Of a DNA stretch of 42,619 bases, positions 7,664 through 16,786 are shown piece by piece. Where the stretch lies: the NCBI GenBank assembly GCA_020073565.1, contig JAIQEY010000048.1, positions 1-42,619 on the forward strand, read 5' to 3'. This DNA comes from Terriglobia bacterium. Lineage in GTDB: Bacteria; Acidobacteriota; Terriglobia; Terriglobales; Acidobacteriaceae. Numbering within the stretch: the first letter of the stretch is position 1; the number at the start of each line of letters is the position of its first letter. The position numbers and the translations under genes were made by a program. The notes beneath the pieces are model-generated. The model saw nothing but the letters and a program-made list of their open reading frames with translations. It was not told the DNA's origin and made no database searches.

Positions 7664-10423
7664 ATGAGTTCCATGAAGGTTGGCAAAACGCAGAAACGGC
7701 GTCCCACGCAGGACAAGGCACACGACGTGTTGCGCACCGAAGGACACCCCCTGGATGCAATCTTCACCCCGCACAGCGTGGCTGTGGTCGGCGCTACCGA
7801 TCGCCCAGGCAGCATCGGACGCGCCGTCCTGTGGAGCCTGGTCAGCAGTCCCTTCGGGGGCACCGTGTACCCGGTCAGCGACAAACGCACCAGCGTGCTC
7901 GGCATCAAGGCCTACCGCAGCGTTGAGGAGATTCCTGAGCCGGTCGATCTGGCCGTGGTCGTCACGCCCGCTGACACTGTCCCCGGAGTGATCGGCCAGT
8001 GTATTGCAGCGGGAGTGCGTGGCGCGATCGTCATCTCAGCCGGATTCAAAGAGCACGGCGAACACGGAAGAGAACTCGAACGCCAGATTCTGGATCAACT
8101 GCACGACAGCAACCTGCGCCTGATTGGACCCAACTGCCTGGGCGTCATGAACCCGGTCAGCGGTCTCAATGCTACGTTCGCCTCGAACAGCATGCCGCGC
8201 GCAGGGAACGTGGCCTTCCTCAGCCAGAGTGGGGCATTGTGCACGGCAATTCTCGATTGGGCGCAACAGGAAATGGTTGGCTTCAGCGCTTTTGTTTCGA
8301 TTGGATCGATGCTCGATGTGGACTGGGGCGACCTGATCGACTACCTCGGCAACGATCCGCGCACGCACTCCATCGTGATGTACATGGAATCGGTGGGAGA
8401 CGCGCGCTCGTTTCTCTCGGCGGCGCGTGAAGTGTCGCTGAACAAACCAATCATCGTGATCAAGGCCGGACGCAGCGAGGCCGCAGCACACGCTGCCGCA
8501 TCGCACACCGGCACGCTCGCCGGCAGCGACGAAGTCCTGGAGGCCGCTTTCCGCAGGTGCGGCGTGCTTCGCGTCACCACCATCGGAGACCTTTTCTGCA
8601 TGGCGGAAGTTCTTTCGAAGCAGCCCCGCCCCAAGGGTCCGCGCCTGGCCGTTGTAACCAATGCCGGCGGCCCGGGTGTGCTGGCCGCCGATTCGATCAT
8701 TACCGCGGGCGGAGAGCTGGCTCAAATCTCGCCTGCCACCATGGATCAGCTCAACCAGTTGCTTCCACCGCACTGGAGCCGCAATAATCCGGTCGACATT
8801 CTCGGGGACGCGCTGCCCGACAAATACGCGAAGGTGCTTGAAACCGTCGCGGCCGATACCAGCAACGACGGATTGCTCGCGATTCTTTGTCCGCAGGGGA
8901 TGTCGCATCCTACGATCACCGCGGAGCGGCTGGTTCCGTTTGCCAAAGGCCTCGGCAAGCCCGTGCTGGCGTGCTGGATGGGCGGCGCAGAAATGACCGC
9001 TGGCATCGAGATCATGAACCGCGCCGGCATTCCCACGTTCGCTTACCCCGACACAGCAGCCCGAATCTTCTACTACATGTGGCGCTACAGCTATCTGCTG
9101 CGCGGATTGTACGAAACGCCGGTGCTGCCGCACGGCGTCGAAGGTCCCGACCGCGCACGTGGCGAGGCCATTGTGCAGTCTGTTCGGGAAAGTGGGCGCA
9201 CCCTTCTGACCGAGCCGGAATCGAAGGAGCTCCTGGCTTGCTACGGCATTCCGACGGCCCCCACGCTGGAAGCGCACAGCGCCGAGGAAGCGGTCGCCAA
9301 GGCGGAAGAACTGGGATATCCGGTCGTCGTCAAACTGCTCTCGTATACCATTACGCACAAAACCGAGGTCGGGGGCGTCAAGCTGAACCTGAGCAACGCA
9401 ACGGCGGTTCGCAATGCCTGGTCGGAGATCGAAGCCTCTGTCCGCGAAACAGCCGGGGCCGAGCACTTCCTGGGCGTAACTGTCCAGCCCTTCTTCCGCT
9501 CTGAAGGCTACGAACTCATTCTCGGCAGCACAACCGACGTGCAGTTCGGCCCGGTGCTGCTCTTCGGAACCGGTGGGCAATTGGTCGAAGTATTTCGCGA
9601 CCGGGCCCTATCACTGCCGCCGCTGAACACCACGCTGGCGCGCCGCTTCATGGAACAGACCAAGATTTTCCAGGCGTTGCAGGGAATCCGCGGCCGCAAG
9701 GCGATTGACCTGGTTGCGCTCCAGGAATTGATGGTTCGGTTCAGTCAATTGGTCGTCGAGCAGCGCTGGATCAAGGAAATCGATATCAATCCGCTGCTGG
9801 CTTCTCCCGACCGCTTGACGGCATTAGACGCGCGCGTGATCGTGTACCCAAAGGACGTCGCGCGAGAGAAACTGCCTCGGCTCGCCATCCGGCCCTATCC
9901 CAAGCAATATATTCGTCCCGGAAAAATGAAGAATGGAGAAGATATTCTCATGCGGCCCATCCGCCCCGAGGACGAGCCACTCCTGATCAAACTGCACCAG
10001 GCGCTCTCGGAGCGGACGGTCTATCTTCGCTACTTCCAGCCCCTCAAGCTCAGCCAACGCACCGCTCACGAACGGCTCACTCGGATCTGCTTCATCGACT
10101 ACGACCGCGAGATGGCACTGGTGGTCGAGCACAAGAAAGAAGACGGCAACCCCGAGATCATTGCCATCGGCCGCCTGAGCCGAATCCGCGGACGAGACGA
10201 TGCGGAGATGGCCGTCCTGGTGGACGACCGCTTCCAACACCAGGGGTTGGGAACGGAGCTGTACCACCGCCTGATCGAGGTTGCCCGTGACGAGCACATG
10301 ACCAGCGTGGCTTCGACCATTCTCTCGGAAAATCGCGAAATGCAGGCCATCTGCCGCAAGCTCGGTTTCCAGTTGCAGGCCGACCTCGAAGAAGGGACCG
10401 TGCAGGCGGTCCTTACGTTGTGA
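7664..10423 (+). CDS. NDP-forming acyl-CoA synthetase fused to GNAT acetyltransferase (Pat-like)
   Basis: A 919-residue fusion with the same order as the protein lysine acetyltransferase Pat/PatZ: CoA-binding domain (about 30-125, VAVVGATDRPGSIGRAV), succinyl-CoA-synthetase-like and ligase-CoA domains (about 150-480), ATP-grasp domain (about 510-735) and a C-terminal GNAT domain (about 755-919, with MAVLVDDRFQHQGLGTELYHRL carrying the acetyl-CoA loop). Unlike E. coli PatZ as I recall it, the phosphohistidine motif of ADP-forming acetyl-CoA synthetases is kept (ASHTGTLAGSD, H281), so the synthetase half may be active. It could therefore both form acyl-CoA and acetylate proteins such as acetyl-CoA synthetase. 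The start at 7664 has little Shine-Dalgarno; a second in-frame ATG at 7673 is possible. Transcribed alone, with a 175-base gap to the next gene. Confidence 0.92.
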   Translation: MSSMKVGKTQKRRPTQDKAHDVLRTEGHPLDAIFTPHSVAVVGATDRPGSIGRAVLWSLVSSPFGGTVYPVSDKRTSVLGIKAYRSVEEIPEPVDLAVVVTPADTVPGVIGQCIAAGVRGAIVISAGFKEHGEHGRELERQILDQLHDSNLRLIGPNCLGVMNPVSGLNATFASNSMPRAGNVAFLSQSGALCTAILDWAQQEMVGFSAFVSIGSMLDVDWGDLIDYLGNDPRTHSIVMYMESVGDARSFLSAAREVSLNKPIIVIKAGRSEAAAHAAASHTGTLAGSDEVLEAAFRRCGVLRVTTIGDLFCMAEVLSKQPRPKGPRLAVVTNAGGPGVLAADSIITAGGELAQISPATMDQLNQLLPPHWSRNNPVDILGDALPDKYAKVLETVAADTSNDGLLAILCPQGMSHPTITAERLVPFAKGLGKPVLACWMGGAEMTAGIEIMNRAGIPTFAYPDTAARIFYYMWRYSYLLRGLYETPVLPHGVEGPDRARGEAIVQSVRESGRTLLTEPESKELLACYGIPTAPTLEAHSAEEAVAKAEELGYPVVVKLLSYTITHKTEVGGVKLNLSNATAVRNAWSEIEASVRETAGAEHFLGVTVQPFFRSEGYELILGSTTDVQFGPVLLFGTGGQLVEVFRDRALSLPPLNTTLARRFMEQTKIFQALQGIRGRKAIDLVALQELMVRFSQLVVEQRWIKEIDINPLLASPDRLTALDARVIVYPKDVAREKLPRLAIRPYPKQYIRPGKMKNGEDILMRPIRPEDEPLLIKLHQALSERTVYLRYFQPLKLSQRTAHERLTRICFIDYDREMALVVEHKKEDGNPEIIAIGRLSRIRGRDDAEMAVLVDDRFQHQGLGTELYHRLIEVARDEHMTSVASTILSENREMQAICRKLGFQLQADLEEGTVQAVLTL

Positions 10424-10598
10424 GTTGGAACACTCACGACACTTATTAACAAATTGTTATGTCCAATCGCGGGCGCAGCCAGCCGTGCAAGACCCTTCCA
10501 CGCTCACCGTTCTTCATTCCTTGAGTCCAACCAAATAGTGGCTGGGCGGGTAGTTTCCCTGCGCTGTAACTTCCTGGCCCTCGATCTTGAGTGTCAAT

Positions 10599-11855
10599 AT
10601 GCGCATGCTCCTGGACACGTTCGCGCAAACATTGCGTACTCTCTGGGCGCACAAGCTCCGTTCCTTTCTCACCATGTTCGGCATTGCCTGGGGAGTAGGC
10701 TCACTGCTGCTGTTGGTCGGGGTGGGCGAAGGCTTCCGCAACGGCAATCGCAAGCAGCTTGAGACTTTTGGCAAGAACATCATCTTCTTTTTCGGTGGGC
10801 GAGCGCCCGCGGTCGAAGGCAGCTTCTCTTCGATGAAGTGGTTCAATCTTACCTACGACGACTACCTGGCGATCAAGAGCGAGTCCAAACTCGCGCGGAA
10901 CATTTCCCCATTGATCGCGCGCGACGACATCCGCGCGGTCAGCGACTACACCAGCACCAACGGCCAGGTTTCAGGCGTGCCCGCAGTTTACAGCCAGGTG
11001 CGGACGATCCCGTTACAGGTTGGGCGATGGATCAACGATGAAGACAACGCCCAGCGCCGCCGCGTATGTGTGCTGGGGCGTGAGATGACGCGCAACATGT
11101 TTCCCGGGCGTCCGGCAGTGGGGAATACGATCCTGCTGAACGGCGTTCACTTCGAAGTGATCGGCGTGCTCTCGATGATCGGTCATGAAGAGCAGAATGC
11201 GACCAACATTCGTATTTTCATTCCCTTCGACACGATGCGCGAACTCTTTCCACTCAAGGGCGACAACTCTAAAGAAGGGAATGCGATTTCGTTCATCAAC
11301 TACCAGCCCCGCACGTTTGAGGAGAACGAAGACGCGAAAGCCGAGTTGCACCGAATTGTTGCCCGCAACCACGGCGGGTTTGATCCATCTGGAAAGGACA
11401 CCTGGGAAGAATGGGATACGGTGAAGAATCAGAAAACCATGGGCAAGATCTTCACCGCCATGGACTGGTTCCTGGGCGGCGTAGGACTGGTAACGCTGGC
11501 GCTGGGCGCGATCGGAATCGTCAACATCATGCTGGTCGCCGTGACCGAGCGTACACGCGAGATTGGTCTCCGCAAAGCCCTAGGTGCGACCCAACGCAAC
11601 ATCCTCTTCCAGTTCTTCTTGGAAGGCGCCTTTCTCACGCTTTTGAGCGGAGCGATCGGCGTTGGCGGCGCGATGCTTGTTATCCGGCTGCTCTCCGGAG
11701 TGCAACTGCCGCAAGGTTTTGATACGCCCAGGATTATCCCCGTGTCGGCGGCCGGCGCTGTGCTCTCGCTCGCGCTGGCCGGCATCATTGCCGGACTCTA
11801 TCCGGCCCGCAAAGCCGCCATGCTTGAACCGGTGGAGGCCTTGCGCCAGGAGTAA
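10599..11855 (+). CDS. MacB-like ABC transporter permease (first of a pair)
   Basis: A 418-residue permease of the MacB family. TM1 is at about 17-40 (LRSFLTMFGIAWGVGSLLLL), followed by a MacB_PCD periplasmic domain (about 45-260) and three C-terminal helices (about 290-315, 335-365, 378-400) with the coupling signature VTERTREIGLRKALGATQ. The C-terminus PARKAAMLEPVEALRQE is typical. The ATG at 10599 is chosen over a TTG at 10587 because it is the usual MacB-type start. The next permease begins three bases after the stop, so the two are co-expressed and probably form a heterodimer. No ATPase or membrane-fusion gene is next to them. Confidence 0.92.
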   Translation: MRMLLDTFAQTLRTLWAHKLRSFLTMFGIAWGVGSLLLLVGVGEGFRNGNRKQLETFGKNIIFFFGGRAPAVEGSFSSMKWFNLTYDDYLAIKSESKLARNISPLIARDDIRAVSDYTSTNGQVSGVPAVYSQVRTIPLQVGRWINDEDNAQRRRVCVLGREMTRNMFPGRPAVGNTILLNGVHFEVIGVLSMIGHEEQNATNIRIFIPFDTMRELFPLKGDNSKEGNAISFINYQPRTFEENEDAKAELHRIVARNHGGFDPSGKDTWEEWDTVKNQKTMGKIFTAMDWFLGGVGLVTLALGAIGIVNIMLVAVTERTREIGLRKALGATQRNILFQFFLEGAFLTLLSGAIGVGGAMLVIRLLSGVQLPQGFDTPRIIPVSAAGAVLSLALAGIIAGLYPARKAAMLEPVEALRQE

Positions 11856-11858
11856 ATC

Positions 11859-13109
11859 ATGACCCGTGATCTGCTGAAGGAAGCTTACGGCGCAATGCAG
11901 CACAATCGCCGCCGCACCGCTCTCACGATGCTCGGGATGGCGTGGGGGATCGCGACCGTCGTCATTCTGCTGGCCTTCGGCTCCGGCTTCGAGCGCGCGA
12001 TCAACCTGATTTTCAGTTCGTGGGGAACCGACGTGATTGGAGCGTTCCCGGGCCGCACTTCGTTGCAAGCCGGGGGCGCAAAGGCGGGCAGCCAGATTCG
12101 CCTGAAGGTCGCCGACGTCGGCTACATCCGCAACGAAGTACCCATGGTCAAGGGCGTCAGTCCGATCTTCGACAAGCAGAATGGCGCTACGATTCAGCAC
12201 GACACTCGCACCTTCACTAATCTTTTCCTCACGGGGGTGTATCCGGTGTACCAGCGCATCCGCGGCTTCAACGTCGCCACCGGTCGCGGCTTGAGCGAAG
12301 AGGACGAGATTCAGCATGCGCGCGTGGTAGTGATCGGAGACGAGGCCAAGCGCAGGCTCTTCTCCGGCGAACAACCTCTCGGGCAGAGCATCCGCATCAA
12401 CGGCGTAAGCTTTCAGGTGGTGGGCGTCTATCAGCACAAGGTGCAAGGCGGCGACAATAACGACAACAGCATGGTCGTGATCCCCTTCAGCGCGATGGGC
12501 GATCTCTACGACACTCAGTACATCACCGGTATCTTCATGGACTACGAAGGCCAGGACCACCAGCAACTGGCGCGTGTTGTACGCTCGGTGCTCGCCGGCC
12601 ACCACAACTTTCGTCCGGACGACCACCGCGCTGTCTTCATTGCCGACTTCAAGCAGGACTTTGACGAGTTCACCATCGTGACCACCGCGCTGAAAGTGCT
12701 GCTCGCGTTTATCGGCGCAATGACGCTCGGCATCGGGGGCATCGGCTTGATGAACATCATGCTGGTCTCGGTGCAACAACGCACACGCGAGATCGGCGTG
12801 GAGAAAGCTCTCGGCGCGCACAAAGGCCACATCCTTTTCCAGTTTTTGGCCGAAGCGCTGGCCATCACGTTTGCCGGTGGCCTCGCCGGGATCGGAATCG
12901 CCTATCTGCTGTCGTGGATCGTCGGTGCGTTGCCGCTGATGAGCGCCTTTGGCGACAACCTCCAGGCCGGAGACATTCATCTTCGTATCAACCTCGGCAC
13001 CCTCGCGGTCGCGACGATCATTCTCAGCCTGGTGGGCATTGTGAGCGGCATGGTGCCGGCAATCCGGGCGGCGCAGCTTGATCCTATCGAGAGCCTGCGG
13101 TACGAATAG
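11859..13109 (+). CDS. MacB-like ABC transporter permease (second of a pair)
   Basis: A 416-residue permease of the same family as its upstream neighbour but clearly diverged from it. TM1 is at about 17-40 (ALTMLGMAWGIATVVILLAF), the periplasmic MacB_PCD domain spans about 45-270, and three helices close the protein. The signature is VQQRTREIGVEKALGAHKG and the C-terminus PAIRAAQLDPIESLRYE. It starts three bases after the stop codon of the first permease. Paralogous permease pairs of this kind usually export peptides, lipids or macrolides or remodel the envelope with one shared ATPase, which must be encoded elsewhere. Confidence 0.92.
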   Translation: MTRDLLKEAYGAMQHNRRRTALTMLGMAWGIATVVILLAFGSGFERAINLIFSSWGTDVIGAFPGRTSLQAGGAKAGSQIRLKVADVGYIRNEVPMVKGVSPIFDKQNGATIQHDTRTFTNLFLTGVYPVYQRIRGFNVATGRGLSEEDEIQHARVVVIGDEAKRRLFSGEQPLGQSIRINGVSFQVVGVYQHKVQGGDNNDNSMVVIPFSAMGDLYDTQYITGIFMDYEGQDHQQLARVVRSVLAGHHNFRPDDHRAVFIADFKQDFDEFTIVTTALKVLLAFIGAMTLGIGGIGLMNIMLVSVQQRTREIGVEKALGAHKGHILFQFLAEALAITFAGGLAGIGIAYLLSWIVGALPLMSAFGDNLQAGDIHLRINLGTLAVATIILSLVGIVSGMVPAIRAAQLDPIESLRYE

Positions 13110-13240
13110 ACGTGGTTTGGGTCGGACGCAAGCCAACCCCTCTACCACGGAGGACACCGAGATCACAGATGAACCTCGAATTCCTCCGCCCCCTCTGCCT
13201 TGAAAAATACGGATGCCGTTGGATCGCAAAATCAGCCTGT

Positions 13241-13307
13241 GTCATCCTGAGCGGAGTTGGACGATGAGTGAAGCGAATCGTCCTGCGGAGTCGAAGGACC
13301 CCTACTC
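13241..13307. repeat. 67-base dispersed repeat (TCATCCTGAGCGGA family), copy A
   Basis: Sixty-seven bases from GTCATCCTGAGCGGA to GAAGGACCCCTACTC. The copy at 33145-33211 differs at only four positions. The unit has internal dyads (TGAGCGGA / GCGGAGTCGAAGGAC). Short sequences of this kind are scattered through many bacterial genomes; the similarity also extends upstream (CTGCC-TTGAAAAATACG here, CTGCCCTGAAAATACG there). Confidence 0.85.
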
Positions 13308-13441
13308 TAAGACATCGTCCGACGAAGGCGCAAATTTTCATGATTTCTGGGTGCCGCGTTCGCGGTAGTGCGACTGTGGTTATCTTTGGCCGATGGTTGC
13401 GACAAGACGAAGGAGACCGGACGCACACACCGGCCTCCCGC

Positions 13442-13447
13442 TATAAT
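13442..13447 (+). promoter_or_regulatory. -10 box (TATAAT) of the carboxypeptidase gene
   Basis: A perfect TATAAT 35 bases before the ATG at 13483. A clear -35 hexamer is not seen. TTGGAGAG at 13472-13479, immediately before the start, can serve as ribosome-binding site. Confidence 0.45.
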
Positions 13448-13482
13448 TCTCGCCCGCCCCTTATTCTTTCCTTGGAGAGTGT

Positions 13483-15123
13483 ATGCGAATTGTTCTCGCG
13501 TTGATCGTGAGTGTGTTCGTGGCTGCGGCAGCTGTGGCCCAGCAAGACCGTGCGTCGCAGGAAACGTCATCCGAAAACCCCAAGCAAGCTGCGACCAAAA
13601 GGAAGGACGCGCGGAAAGAGCAGCCATCCCCGGCCCCCGCAGAAAGCAAGCCGCCGGAGAGCTCTGCCGAACCGGCGAAGCCCGAGTCCGCCGACACAGA
13701 CAAAGAAGAACACTACGACGTCACCGAAGTTCCCCCGGTGATCACCCGCCACCAACTCACGCTGAACGGCAAGACGCTCGCGTACACGGCGACGGCCGGA
13801 CGCCTCCCAATCAAACGCGGCGACGGCAAGATCGAAGCCGAGATGTTCTTTGTCGCCTACACACTCGACGGGCAAGATGCGGGCAAGCGTCCGCTCACCT
13901 TCGCTTTCAACGGTGGACCCGGCTCGGCGAGTGTCTGGCTGCACATGGGCGCGCTCGGGCCGAAGCGCGTAGTACTTCAGCCGAATGGCTTCATGCCGGC
14001 CGCGCCCTATCGTCTCGAGGACAATCCCAACACGCTGCTCGATCGCAGCGACATTGTTATGGTCGACGCGATGGCGACGGGTTACTCGCGCGCGGCCAAC
14101 GCGGAGCTGACCAAAAAATTCCTCGGCGTGAAAGGCGACGTGCAGGCTTTCGGAGAATTCATCCGCCTCTACATCTCCCGCTACGAGCGATGGAGTTCTC
14201 CGCTGTTCCTGCTGGGCGAAAGCTACGGCACCACCCGAGCCGCCGGCATCGCCGGATATCTGGCTGAGCACGGCATCGCGTTCAACGGGGTCACTCTGCT
14301 TTCGATGGCGGTCGATTTCCAGACGCTCGAATGGAACAAGTCGAACGATCTGCCCTATTTTCTCCTCGTCCCCACCTTCAGCATGATCGCCGCTTATCAC
14401 CACAAGCTGCCCGCCGATCTCACGCAAGACATGGCGAAGACGCGCGAGGAAGTTGTCCGCTGGTCGATGAATGATTACGCGCTTGCACTCGGCAAGGGCG
14501 ATGCCTTGACGCCGGAAGAGCACCGCAAGATGGTCGAGCAGTTGGCTCGCTACATCGGGTTGCGTCCCGAAGTGGTCGAGGCACACAACCTGCGCATCGA
14601 CGTCCCCACCTTCACCCACGAACTGCTGCTCGATCAGAAGCTGCGCAGCGGTCGCCTCGATGGACGCTTCACCAGCCCTGATCCGGACAACGAACGCTTT
14701 TATGATCCGACCAGCGCCGCGATCCTTCCGCCGTACACGTCGGCGTTCCATCAATATTTGCGTACGGAACTGAATTACAAGTCCGACATGCCCTACAAAG
14801 TCTTCGCATGGGACGAAGGTGGCTTTCAGAAGTGGGATTGGGGAAGCGCCGTGGAAGGCTTCCCTAGCACGGCGGGTGGCTTGCGTTCGGCCATGATCAA
14901 GAATCCGTATATGAAGATTCTGGTGATGGAAGGCTACTACGATCTGGCGACGCCCTTCGCCGCCGCCGACTGGACCATGGACCACCTGAACCTCGACGGC
15001 AAGTACCGGCAGAATATTTCCTACGCGACCTACGGTTCGGGTCACATGGTCTACATCGACCGAGCCGAGCACGACAAGATGAAAAAGGATCTGGTTACGT
15101 TCATGGAGAAATGCCTGCCGTGA
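13483..15123 (+). CDS. Secreted serine carboxypeptidase (peptidase S10)
   Basis: A 546-residue S10-family carboxypeptidase, an alpha/beta hydrolase that removes C-terminal residues from peptides, often at acidic pH. The signal peptide is about residues 1-21 (VLALIVSVFVAAAAVAQ), followed by a low-complexity Lys/Pro/Glu linker to about residue 70. The catalytic domain has FNGGPGSASVWLHMGALGP (oxyanion region), GESYG with nucleophile S247, D487 in YDLATPF and H521 in GSGHMVY, so the Ser-Asp-His triad is complete. Expected in the periplasm or outside the cell. It has its own promoter and no obvious operon partner. The start at 13483 is fixed by the signal peptide and a TTGGAGAG site. Confidence 0.95.
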   Translation: MRIVLALIVSVFVAAAAVAQQDRASQETSSENPKQAATKRKDARKEQPSPAPAESKPPESSAEPAKPESADTDKEEHYDVTEVPPVITRHQLTLNGKTLAYTATAGRLPIKRGDGKIEAEMFFVAYTLDGQDAGKRPLTFAFNGGPGSASVWLHMGALGPKRVVLQPNGFMPAAPYRLEDNPNTLLDRSDIVMVDAMATGYSRAANAELTKKFLGVKGDVQAFGEFIRLYISRYERWSSPLFLLGESYGTTRAAGIAGYLAEHGIAFNGVTLLSMAVDFQTLEWNKSNDLPYFLLVPTFSMIAAYHHKLPADLTQDMAKTREEVVRWSMNDYALALGKGDALTPEEHRKMVEQLARYIGLRPEVVEAHNLRIDVPTFTHELLLDQKLRSGRLDGRFTSPDPDNERFYDPTSAAILPPYTSAFHQYLRTELNYKSDMPYKVFAWDEGGFQKWDWGSAVEGFPSTAGGLRSAMIKNPYMKILVMEGYYDLATPFAAADWTMDHLNLDGKYRQNISYATYGSGHMVYIDRAEHDKMKKDLVTFMEKCLP

Positions 15124-15143
15124 TAGAACGGCTTTTGGCTCTC

Positions 15144-15236
15144 GGCTCTAGGCTTTAGGCTTTAGGCTTTCGCGTTTTGCTTTTGGGCCTTTGGCTTCAT
15201 TCATTTGGTCGAGCCGAAAGCCTAGCGCCTAGAGCC
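15144..15236. repeat. Long interrupted hairpin (GGCTCTAGGC/GCCTAGAGCC)
   Basis: GGCTCTAGGC (15144-15153) pairs with GCCTAGAGCC (15227-15236) and TAGGCTTTCG (15163-15172) with CGAAAGCCTA (15215-15224). The left arm contains three tandem TTTAGGC-type units, so one is looped out. It lies 20 bases after the carboxypeptidase stop and ends 24 bases before the lipid kinase start, and may end or protect the carboxypeptidase transcript. Confidence 0.7.
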
Positions 15237-15259
15237 AGATATGTTCTAATGCTCCACGC

Positions 15260-16129
15260 ATGCGCGCCGCTGCCATCTTTGGCCTCGGAACCTCACCGGG
15301 AGACCTGAAGCAATTTCAGGCGGGATCCTCGACCAAGTGGGTCGACGGCCTTCCGGGCTCGCCCGATGACGCCGACGCGGTCCTCATCTTCGGCGGCGAC
15401 GGTACCATCCATCGCCACCTGGGCGCTTTGGAGCGCTTGAAGCTTCCCGTACTGGTCGTCCCGGCGGGCAGCGGCAACGACTTCGCCCGCGCGCTGAAGC
15501 TTCGATCCGTGGCTGCCTCCCTGCGCGCCTGGCAGCAATTCGAAGCGGGCATCCTTGAGCCTCGGGCGATTGATCTCGGCCTGATCACGCCAGCCAATTC
15601 ACCAGAACAACATCATTACTTCTGCTGCGTCGCGGGATGCGGCCTCGACTCCGCGGTCGCGCGGCTTGCCAATCAAATGCCGCGCTGGCTGCGTGCTCGC
15701 GGCGGCTACGCGATGGGGCTGGTTCCAACCATCTTGCGATTCGCGCCGTTCCTCCTGCGGATCACAACGCAAAATGGCGGCGCAAGCCAGTCGTATGAAG
15801 CACTCACCACGCTGGCGACTTTTGCGAATACTCCGTACTATGGCGGCGGTATGCGGATCGCGCCGCGCGCGAAAATGAACGACGGCATGCTGGATGTGTG
15901 CCTCATCCGCGAGATCAGCAAGCTGAAATTGCTCTCCCTGTTCCCGACCGTCTATTTGGGCCGCCACCTCGACTTGCGTGAGAGCGAATATTCCAGGGCG
16001 GAGTCGGTGCGGCTGGAGACAGAAACCCCGTGTGACATCTACGCGGATGGAGAGTACGTGTGCGCCACTCCGGCTGAGATTCAGATCGTTCCGAATGCAT
16101 TGCAGGTCATCGCGCCAAGCGCCGCGTAG
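15260..16129 (+). CDS. Diacylglycerol kinase-like lipid kinase
   Basis: A 289-residue protein of the DAGK catalytic (YegS/DgkB/BmrU) family that phosphorylates diacylglycerol or related lipids with ATP. The nucleotide-binding motif FGGDGT is at residues 44-49, followed by LVVPAGSGNDFARAL. The C-terminal beta-sandwich contains ANTPYYGGGMRIAPRAKMNDGMLDV and the late DIYADGEYV strand, all hallmark segments. The N-terminus is short: it starts MRAAAIFGLG and goes straight to the first strand. In this setting it would recycle or make phosphatidic acid at the inner membrane. The start at 15260 has no clear Shine-Dalgarno. Confidence 0.9.
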   Translation: MRAAAIFGLGTSPGDLKQFQAGSSTKWVDGLPGSPDDADAVLIFGGDGTIHRHLGALERLKLPVLVVPAGSGNDFARALKLRSVAASLRAWQQFEAGILEPRAIDLGLITPANSPEQHHYFCCVAGCGLDSAVARLANQMPRWLRARGGYAMGLVPTILRFAPFLLRITTQNGGASQSYEALTTLATFANTPYYGGGMRIAPRAKMNDGMLDVCLIREISKLKLLSLFPTVYLGRHLDLRESEYSRAESVRLETETPCDIYADGEYVCATPAEIQIVPNALQVIAPSAA

Positions 16130-16135
16130 CGCCAA

Positions 16136-16160
16136 GTAGCGGCGTCGTCCCGCCGGCAAC
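16136..16160. repeat. GTAGCG-headed short repeat after the lipid kinase gene
   Basis: Begins six bases after the stop codon with GTAGCGGCGTCG and ends CCCGCCGGCAAC, the same tail as the element at 34451-34475. It lies between the convergent lipid kinase and kdpC genes. Confidence 0.6.
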
Positions 16161-16194
16161 CCTCGCCACGACACCCAAGCGTTACGCGTGCCTT

Positions 16195-16776
16195 CTACTT
16201 TCCCGCCACTGCTCCGTAGCTCGCATCGAGCGCCAGATTCAGTTCGAGCACATGCACGCGCGGCTCGCCCAGCAGTCCCAGCTGACGGCCTTCGGTGTGC
16301 TCGGCAACCAGGCGTGCAATATCCTCCTCGGTCGCTTTCCGCTCCGAGGCCACGCGCCGTACCTGAAATGCCGCGGCCGCGGGCGAAATGTCGGGATCCA
16401 ATCCTGACGCCGAAGTCGTAATCAGGTCCACCGGTACGGGGACGCCGGGATTCTCTGCCTGGACTCGCGTCAGATCTCCATTGACCCGGTCGATTAGTTT
16501 CTGATTCGTTGGAGCGAATTGGGAACCGGCGGAATTCGCGGCATCGTATCCATTGCCCGCCGCGGAGGGACGCGAATGAAAATAGCCGGGGCCGGCAAAC
16601 GTCTGGCCAATAATGCGCGATCCAACCGTCTTTCCGTTTTGCACAATCAACTGGCCATTCGCTTTGTCCCGAAACAGAAGTTGTGCCAGCGCCGTCACCA
16701 CCAGGGGATAGACAATCCCGAGAAGAACGGTGGTCGCCACCGTCATCAGTACCGCGATTTGTATGTTCTTTTTCAT
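16195..16776 (-). CDS. kdpC: Potassium-transporting ATPase subunit C
   Basis: KdpC is the single-pass accessory subunit of the KdpFABC K+ pump. The 193-residue protein has one N-terminal membrane helix (about 7-30) and the family segment YFHSRPSAAGNGYDAANSAGSQFAPTN, with LITTSASGLDPDISPAAA and a C-terminal LNLALD. Length is close to the E. coli protein. The ATG at 16776 is chosen because GAGGAA is nine bases upstream; a longer frame would overlap kdpB. It is the last gene of the operon, 10 bases after kdpB. Confidence 0.97.
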   Translation of the reverse strand: MKKNIQIAVLMTVATTVLLGIVYPLVVTALAQLLFRDKANGQLIVQNGKTVGSRIIGQTFAGPGYFHSRPSAAGNGYDAANSAGSQFAPTNQKLIDRVNGDLTRVQAENPGVPVPVDLITTSASGLDPDISPAAAAFQVRRVASERKATEEDIARLVAEHTEGRQLGLLGEPRVHVLELNLALDASYGAVAGK

Positions 16777-16786
16777 CGCTAATTCC

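Larger units (their letters stand above)
13110..13482. other. Intergenic region with dispersed repeat and promoter
   Basis: This 373-base gap has no gene. It holds a CACGGAGGACACCGAGATCA-type stretch (about 13147-13167), the 67-base dispersed repeat 13241-13307 and a TATAAT box before the carboxypeptidase gene. Reading frames crossing the repeat on the minus strand give a VLRLRRT..HRP.PLRMT peptide that recurs at 33145, a mark of repeat DNA and not of a gene. Confidence 0.7.

Noticed and set aside
8036..9580. Long 514-codon minus-strand frame inside the acyl-CoA synthetase gene
   Set aside because: Antisense open frame caused by high GC at third positions; the plus-strand protein has clear domains throughout.
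11580..13229. 549-codon minus-strand frame opposite the MacB-like permeases
   Set aside because: Antisense shadow; rich in His/Arg/Asp without domain signs.
13084..13428. Minus-strand reading frame of 114 codons over the intergenic repeat
   Set aside because: It is the dispersed repeat read as protein; the same peptide appears at 33145 in another context, and it lacks a ribosome-binding site.
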